Virus record (IMG/VR): IMGVR_UViG_3300032046_000075
Coordinates: 1-40,904 of that record
DNA: 40,904 bases
Source of the DNA: a virus
Strand: one strand, 5' to 3'
Part shown: one piece after another, positions 38,346 to 40,904 of the stretch
Position numbering within the stretch: position 1 is the stretch's first letter
How the letters are laid out: every line of letters starts with the position of its first letter
Translations under genes and position numbers: made by a program
Notes under the pieces: model-generated
The model's input: the letters and a program-made list of their open reading frames with translations, nothing else
Told to the model about the DNA's origin: nothing
Database searches by the model: none

Positions 38346-38409
38346 CTGAATTATTTAATAATATCTATTCAGAATTTTTAAGAATTATTCAGAACAATAG
38401 ACTTAAACA
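38346..38409. promoter_or_regulatory. Divergent promoter with CTGAAT/ATTCAG operators
   Basis: CTGAAT (38346-38351), ATTCAG (38367-38372) and ATTCAG (38387-38392) are spaced 21 and 20 bp, about two helical turns. Minus TATA ATTCTTAAAAATTC (38372-38386) lies between the last two and serves the virion operon; plus TATA-like CTTAAACA (38402-38409) serves the gene at 38442. A regulator bound here would control both directions. Confidence 0.6.
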
Positions 38410-38441
38410 AATGAACGCCATTATTTTCATCCAGTGAGAAC

Positions 38442-38570
38442 ATGGCTGAGAAACGACCCGCGGGGCGACCGCGCATATACGATGATCCTTTCCACCAAGA
38501 GGCACGGCGAAAAGCCAGAGAAAATAGGCAGAAGAAGAAGACGGAGCCCCCGAGGATTCCAACCGCGTAG
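38442..38570 (+). CDS. AT-hook-like small regulator (42 aa)
   Basis: ATG 38442 after CCAGTGAG. The sequence EKRPAGRPRIYDD contains an AT-hook-like RPAGRPR core; the rest is a basic helix (EARRKARENRQKKK) and a Pro-rich end. It is a good candidate to bind the AT-rich operators directly upstream. Confidence 0.6.
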   Translation: MAEKRPAGRPRIYDDPFHQEARRKARENRQKKKTEPPRIPTA

Positions 38571-38582
38571 GAGACACGGTAA

Positions 38583-39161
38583 ATGTTCTGGGATAACTGG
38601 TTCAGATCAAGCAAGAAGAAGACCGAGGTGCTGCTGCTAAGCACCCGCAACGGCAGCCTAGAGCGAGTGCCAATCATCAATGAAACAGACCTGCACCTAG
38701 AGTCGGGGAAGAAGAAGGGCATCACCCGCCACTTCGACATCGAGGGCCGGGGCTGGATGGAGAAGGGCGTCGGAAAAATGTACTTCTTCGCATACACAGC
38801 ACTCATCAAAACCACTAAATTACAAAACGGGGTACCTGTCCCGATGGGCGTCGGCGTCTACCTGGAGAAGATACTGGGCGCAGAGCTCTACAAGAAGGTC
38901 ACCCCCGAGATAAAGGAGAAGGTGGAGAATGCGGAGTGGGGGATCCTCATAGAACCCGTAAACCCCACCGACGCAGAACTAGCCGGGGCAAGCAATGAGA
39001 GCCGACACACGGAATCAGATGAACGCATGATAGACTACTACGCCAAAAAGGTGGGTAACGCCCTCAAATCTAAGTTCGACTTAACCACGTTTCTCCTGGG
39101 AGGATTCTGCTTTGCCCTCATAATTACCATGTTATTCGTAACGAAGGTAATAAAACTGTGA
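38583..39161 (+). CDS. C-tail-anchored protein (192 aa)
   Basis: A soluble domain (about 1-160, mixed alpha/beta: VLLLSTRNGSLERVPII, MYFFAYTALIKTT, LGAELYKKVTPEIKEKVENA) ends in one TM helix (TTFLLGGFCFALIITMLFV) with a short VIKL tail. The topology puts the domain in the cytoplasm or particle interior. No family recognised. Second gene of the plus operon opposite the virion block. Confidence 0.65.
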   Translation: MFWDNWFRSSKKKTEVLLLSTRNGSLERVPIINETDLHLESGKKKGITRHFDIEGRGWMEKGVGKMYFFAYTALIKTTKLQNGVPVPMGVGVYLEKILGAELYKKVTPEIKEKVENAEWGILIEPVNPTDAELAGASNESRHTESDERMIDYYAKKVGNALKSKFDLTTFLLGGFCFALIITMLFVTKVIKL

Positions 39162-39167
39162 TAAACC

Positions 39168-39539
39168 ATGAGTGAAGACGAGAAAAATGAAGGCGCTAAA
39201 CTCCTACATAACCTAGGCACCGACACACGTGAGGTACAGCAGGGACGCACCAACATGAGGCGCTTCACCGTCATCGACGCCGGCGACAAAGCACTTCTTA
39301 ATTACGGGGACTTTAGAACCCCCAACAGTAATTTCTGGAGAACCTTTGTACGTAATGAACTAGATTATAACTGCGCTGTAGGTGGACGCGCCAGACGCGA
39401 CGCCATCAACGGCACACAGGTTGAACGCGGGGCAAGCGTTGACATGAAGCCCGAGAAGCCGGGGCCCATTGATGGGCTCCTGCACCCCGACAAGAAGAAG
39501 GCATACGAGGACTGGAAGAGGGAAAACGAGGTTGAGTAA
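39168..39539 (+). CDS. Hypothetical protein (123 aa)
   Basis: ATG 39168, 6 nt after the upstream stop. Charged and soluble, with RRFTVIDAGDKALLNYGDF and a C-terminal helix rich in Lys/Glu (DKKKAYEDWKRENEVE). No TM, Cys cluster or catalytic motif. Its stop overlaps the next TTG start. Probably acts with its tail-anchored neighbour. Confidence 0.6.
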   Translation: MSEDEKNEGAKLLHNLGTDTREVQQGRTNMRRFTVIDAGDKALLNYGDFRTPNSNFWRTFVRNELDYNCAVGGRARRDAINGTQVERGASVDMKPEKPGPIDGLLHPDKKKAYEDWKRENEVE

Positions 39540-40242
39540 ATCCTTTGACCCATTCGCCAACCAGTACAACGGCGGAGTAGACCGCGATAGAAACGACCCC
39601 ATATACAGGGGCGACCTTGAACCCGAGTTAGTCGCCCGCGTTCAACAGCTACGGTGCTGCTCCGCCCAGTCCTCGGGGAACGAGGAGATATTCGCCGGAG
39701 CCGTCCTCGCCCTACTAGGCGTGATTCCGCCGCAGGTACGCTACGCCGTGGAGGATGCTGAGAATGAGGCCACGATGAAGATAGCGGAAATCGTCTCGGA
39801 GCTACGAAAGACCGTAACCGCCGAAGCGCCCCCAACCAACCTTGACCTAGTGCGGATAATACGGATGATAATGGATGTAAAAAGCTCGACATACTCTGAA
39901 GAAATAGAGGATTGGGATTACGTCACCGTCAACGGCATCAAGCTAGGCACCCAAGAGCACCCCTATTATACCAACCTGCCAAACGACGAGGACTACCGAG
40001 GCGGAGAACCCATCCTAGTCTCACCTAAGATGAAGATGACCACCAAAGTAGACTACTACCGCCTCTTCATGCGGATAGGCGAAGAACTCACAAACTTCGG
40101 CTTAGGCTGGGAACTTGAATCAATCACCGAGGAACTGGGAAAGATACCCCGAAAAGCGGACCCACCACCCACCCCGACACTACCCGACGGCGTACAAGTA
40201 AATTTAACAAACTTCGATGACGAGAAAGAAGACGAAACATAG
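39532..40242 (+). CDS. Hypothetical soluble protein (236 aa)
   Basis: TTG 39532 overlaps the upstream gene by 8 nt and is preceded by AGAGGG; the longer frame would overlap by 71 nt. The first 50 residues are polar (FDPFANQYNGGVDRDRND). Helices follow (EEIFAGAVLALLGVIPPQV, KIAEIVSELRKTVTAEA, NLDLVRIIRMIMDVKSSTY), then a mixed segment and an acidic Pro-rich tail (NFDDEKEDET). No family recognised. Confidence 0.6.
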   Translation: MSKSFDPFANQYNGGVDRDRNDPIYRGDLEPELVARVQQLRCCSAQSSGNEEIFAGAVLALLGVIPPQVRYAVEDAENEATMKIAEIVSELRKTVTAEAPPTNLDLVRIIRMIMDVKSSTYSEEIEDWDYVTVNGIKLGTQEHPYYTNLPNDEDYRGGEPILVSPKMKMTTKVDYYRLFMRIGEELTNFGLGWELESITEELGKIPRKADPPPTPTLPDGVQVNLTNFDDEKEDET

Positions 40243-40264
40243 GATAACCTTTTATTCTTACTAA

Positions 40265-40278
40265 GTTTATTTAAATCG
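40265..40278 (+). promoter_or_regulatory. TATA box for the origin-spanning gene
   Basis: GTTTATTTAAATCG, centred about 17-20 nt before the ATG at 40288; the transcript would be leaderless or start very near the ATG. Confidence 0.5.
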
Positions 40279-40287
40279 TTGAGCTGA

Positions 40288-40904
40288 ATGACAAGAAAGT
40301 CTCCCTACCGTCACCCAGTTCGAAGCTATACCCGTGAAGGCCACCGCGTAGACAGATATGTGCGCGGCGAAGGCAAGAAACCCGTGGAACCAACAACGCT
40401 TCTATCTAATAACGAACGCAATAATGAGAGAGCCCTTGGATACCGCCGAGTAGCCGAGAGACGCATCCCCATACCTGATCGCCGCCGAGTTCAAGTGGGG
40501 TGGGAAGAACCTCCCGCTGAAACCAAAATGGGTGCCAAAATATATTATAAACCAATAAAATTCAAGGGTGTGGAACGCACCAAGTATGATGCCCAGGGAA
40601 ATTTCTATAAATACATGGAGAGGGTATATCGCAAAACGGGTGAAGGAATTACACGCGATGAGATGTGGGTAAAGCAAATCCCCATCTATCAAGATGCTCC
40701 CATCACTCTTCCCCCACCTGAACCCACAGACAAGAACATGCCCGGACCATACAATCCCACAGACAAGGACATGCCCGGACCATACAATCCCATCACTCTT
40801 CCCCCACCTGAACCCACAGACAAGAACATGCCCGGACCATACAATCCCACAGACAAGGACATGCCCAGACCATACAATCCCATCACTCTTCCCCCACCTG
40901 AACC
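40288..40904 (+). CDS. 5' part of origin-spanning proline-rich repeat protein
   Basis: ATG 40288. Residues 1-37 (TRKSPYRHPVRSYTREGHRVDRYV...) are a basic domain shared with the 88-residue protein at 36372. A charged middle follows (KYDAQGNFYKYMERVYRKTGEGI). From about residue 138 come 30-residue Pro-rich repeats (ITLPPPEPTDKNMPGPYNP TDKDMPGPYNP). The frame continues at position 128 of the window and ends at 320. The repeat count is uncertain because the assembly ends inside the array. Likely an extended virion or adhesin-linker protein; function inferred. Confidence 0.85.
   Translation, partial: MTRKSPYRHPVRSYTREGHRVDRYVRGEGKKPVEPTTLLSNNERNNERALGYRRVAERRIPIPDRRRVQVGWEEPPAETKMGAKIYYKPIKFKGVERTKYDAQGNFYKYMERVYRKTGEGITRDEMWVKQIPIYQDAPITLPPPEPTDKNMPGPYNPTDKDMPGPYNPITLPPPEPTDKNMPGPYNPTDKDMPRPYNPITLPPPE
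40701..40904 (+). repeat. 90-bp tandem repeats in the proline-rich gene
   Basis: Units at 40701-40790 and 40791-40880 plus a partial unit from 40881, continuing at 104-127 after circular closure. Unit 2 differs from unit 1 by one g-to-a change (40877 area). A 30-bp sub-repeat (ACAGACAAG-ACATGCCC-GACCATACAATCCC) occurs twice per unit. Confidence 0.9.
40778..40904. repeat. Terminal overlap, copy 2 (circular closure)
   Basis: Identical to bases 1-127; see the entry there. Confidence 0.85.

Noticed and set aside
1-40904. tRNA or rRNA genes
   Set aside because: I saw no cloverleaf-like segments with the conserved T-loop or A/B-box sequences while reading; a covariance search would settle it.

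Overview
The window is a near-complete, gene-dense archaeal mobile genome, most likely a circular virus or provirus-like element that encodes an integrase. The archaeal assignment rests on TATA-box promoters (TTTAAATA/TTATATG types) about 25-40 nt before genes, Shine-Dalgarno sites and frequent GTG/TTG starts, small ribbon-helix-helix regulators, an archaeal-type PrimPol-SF3 replication protein, and a solo TnpB (IS1341 type). The first 127 bases repeat exactly at the end (40778-40904), and one reading frame runs in phase across that join, so the molecule is best read as a closed circle of about 40,777 bp cut inside a proline-rich repeat gene. The host cannot be named from the sequence; a mesophilic euryarchaeon is my guess. 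I see no terminase, portal, tail or double-jelly-roll genes. The virion genes are small membrane proteins plus large signal-peptide/TM-anchored surface proteins, which suggests a membrane-containing spindle-shaped or pleomorphic particle.

Layout. 40288-40904 plus 1-320: proline-rich repeat protein spanning the origin of coordinates. 405-1523 (-): solo TnpB with a 3' hairpin. 1597-2736 (+): zinc-ribbon P-loop ATPase, a candidate packaging/morphogenesis ATPase. 2858-5876 (+): accessory operon with a LAGLIDADG endonuclease, 11-residue-repeat proteins, a DUF5131-like CxxxCxxC protein, small Cys-rich proteins and a tyrosine recombinase, closed by an intrinsic terminator. 12044-6104 (-): replication/modification operon with an RHH regulator, a deoxyribosyltransferase-like/HNH fusion, PrimPol-SF3 helicase, Cas4-like nuclease, small protein, DNA methyltransferase (probably frameshifted) and PAPS-reductase-like protein. 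12162-16627 (+): early-type operon of small proteins, including an (xAA)n-repeat protein and a DUF2303-like protein. 21383-16789 (-): glycan cluster with an RHH regulator, asparagine-synthase domain, glycosyltransferase, membrane proteins, methyltransferase and epimerase. 38328-21607 (-): virion region ending in an 1881-residue spike. 38442-40242 (+): short operon divergent from the virion region.

How the parts may work together. The PrimPol-SF3 protein would replicate the circle, with the Cas4-like nuclease and HNH protein acting on DNA ends. The recombinase could integrate it. Two small RHH proteins sit at divergent promoters with inverted repeats and look like the main switches. The virion block holds a 68-residue two-helix protein with its own promoter and terminator (the best major-capsid candidate), several 2-6 TM proteins, and long surface proteins. 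The spike has a signal peptide, repeated beta domains, a seven-repeat propeller, a long alanine-rich repeat stalk and a C-terminal TM anchor. The neighbouring glycan genes may decorate the spike or the host surface. The most notable signals are the propeller lying inside a repeated domain, the 80-residue tandem duplication in the stalk, recurring gene-junction cassettes, the deoxyribosyltransferase-HNH fusion, and the likely frameshift in the methyltransferase.
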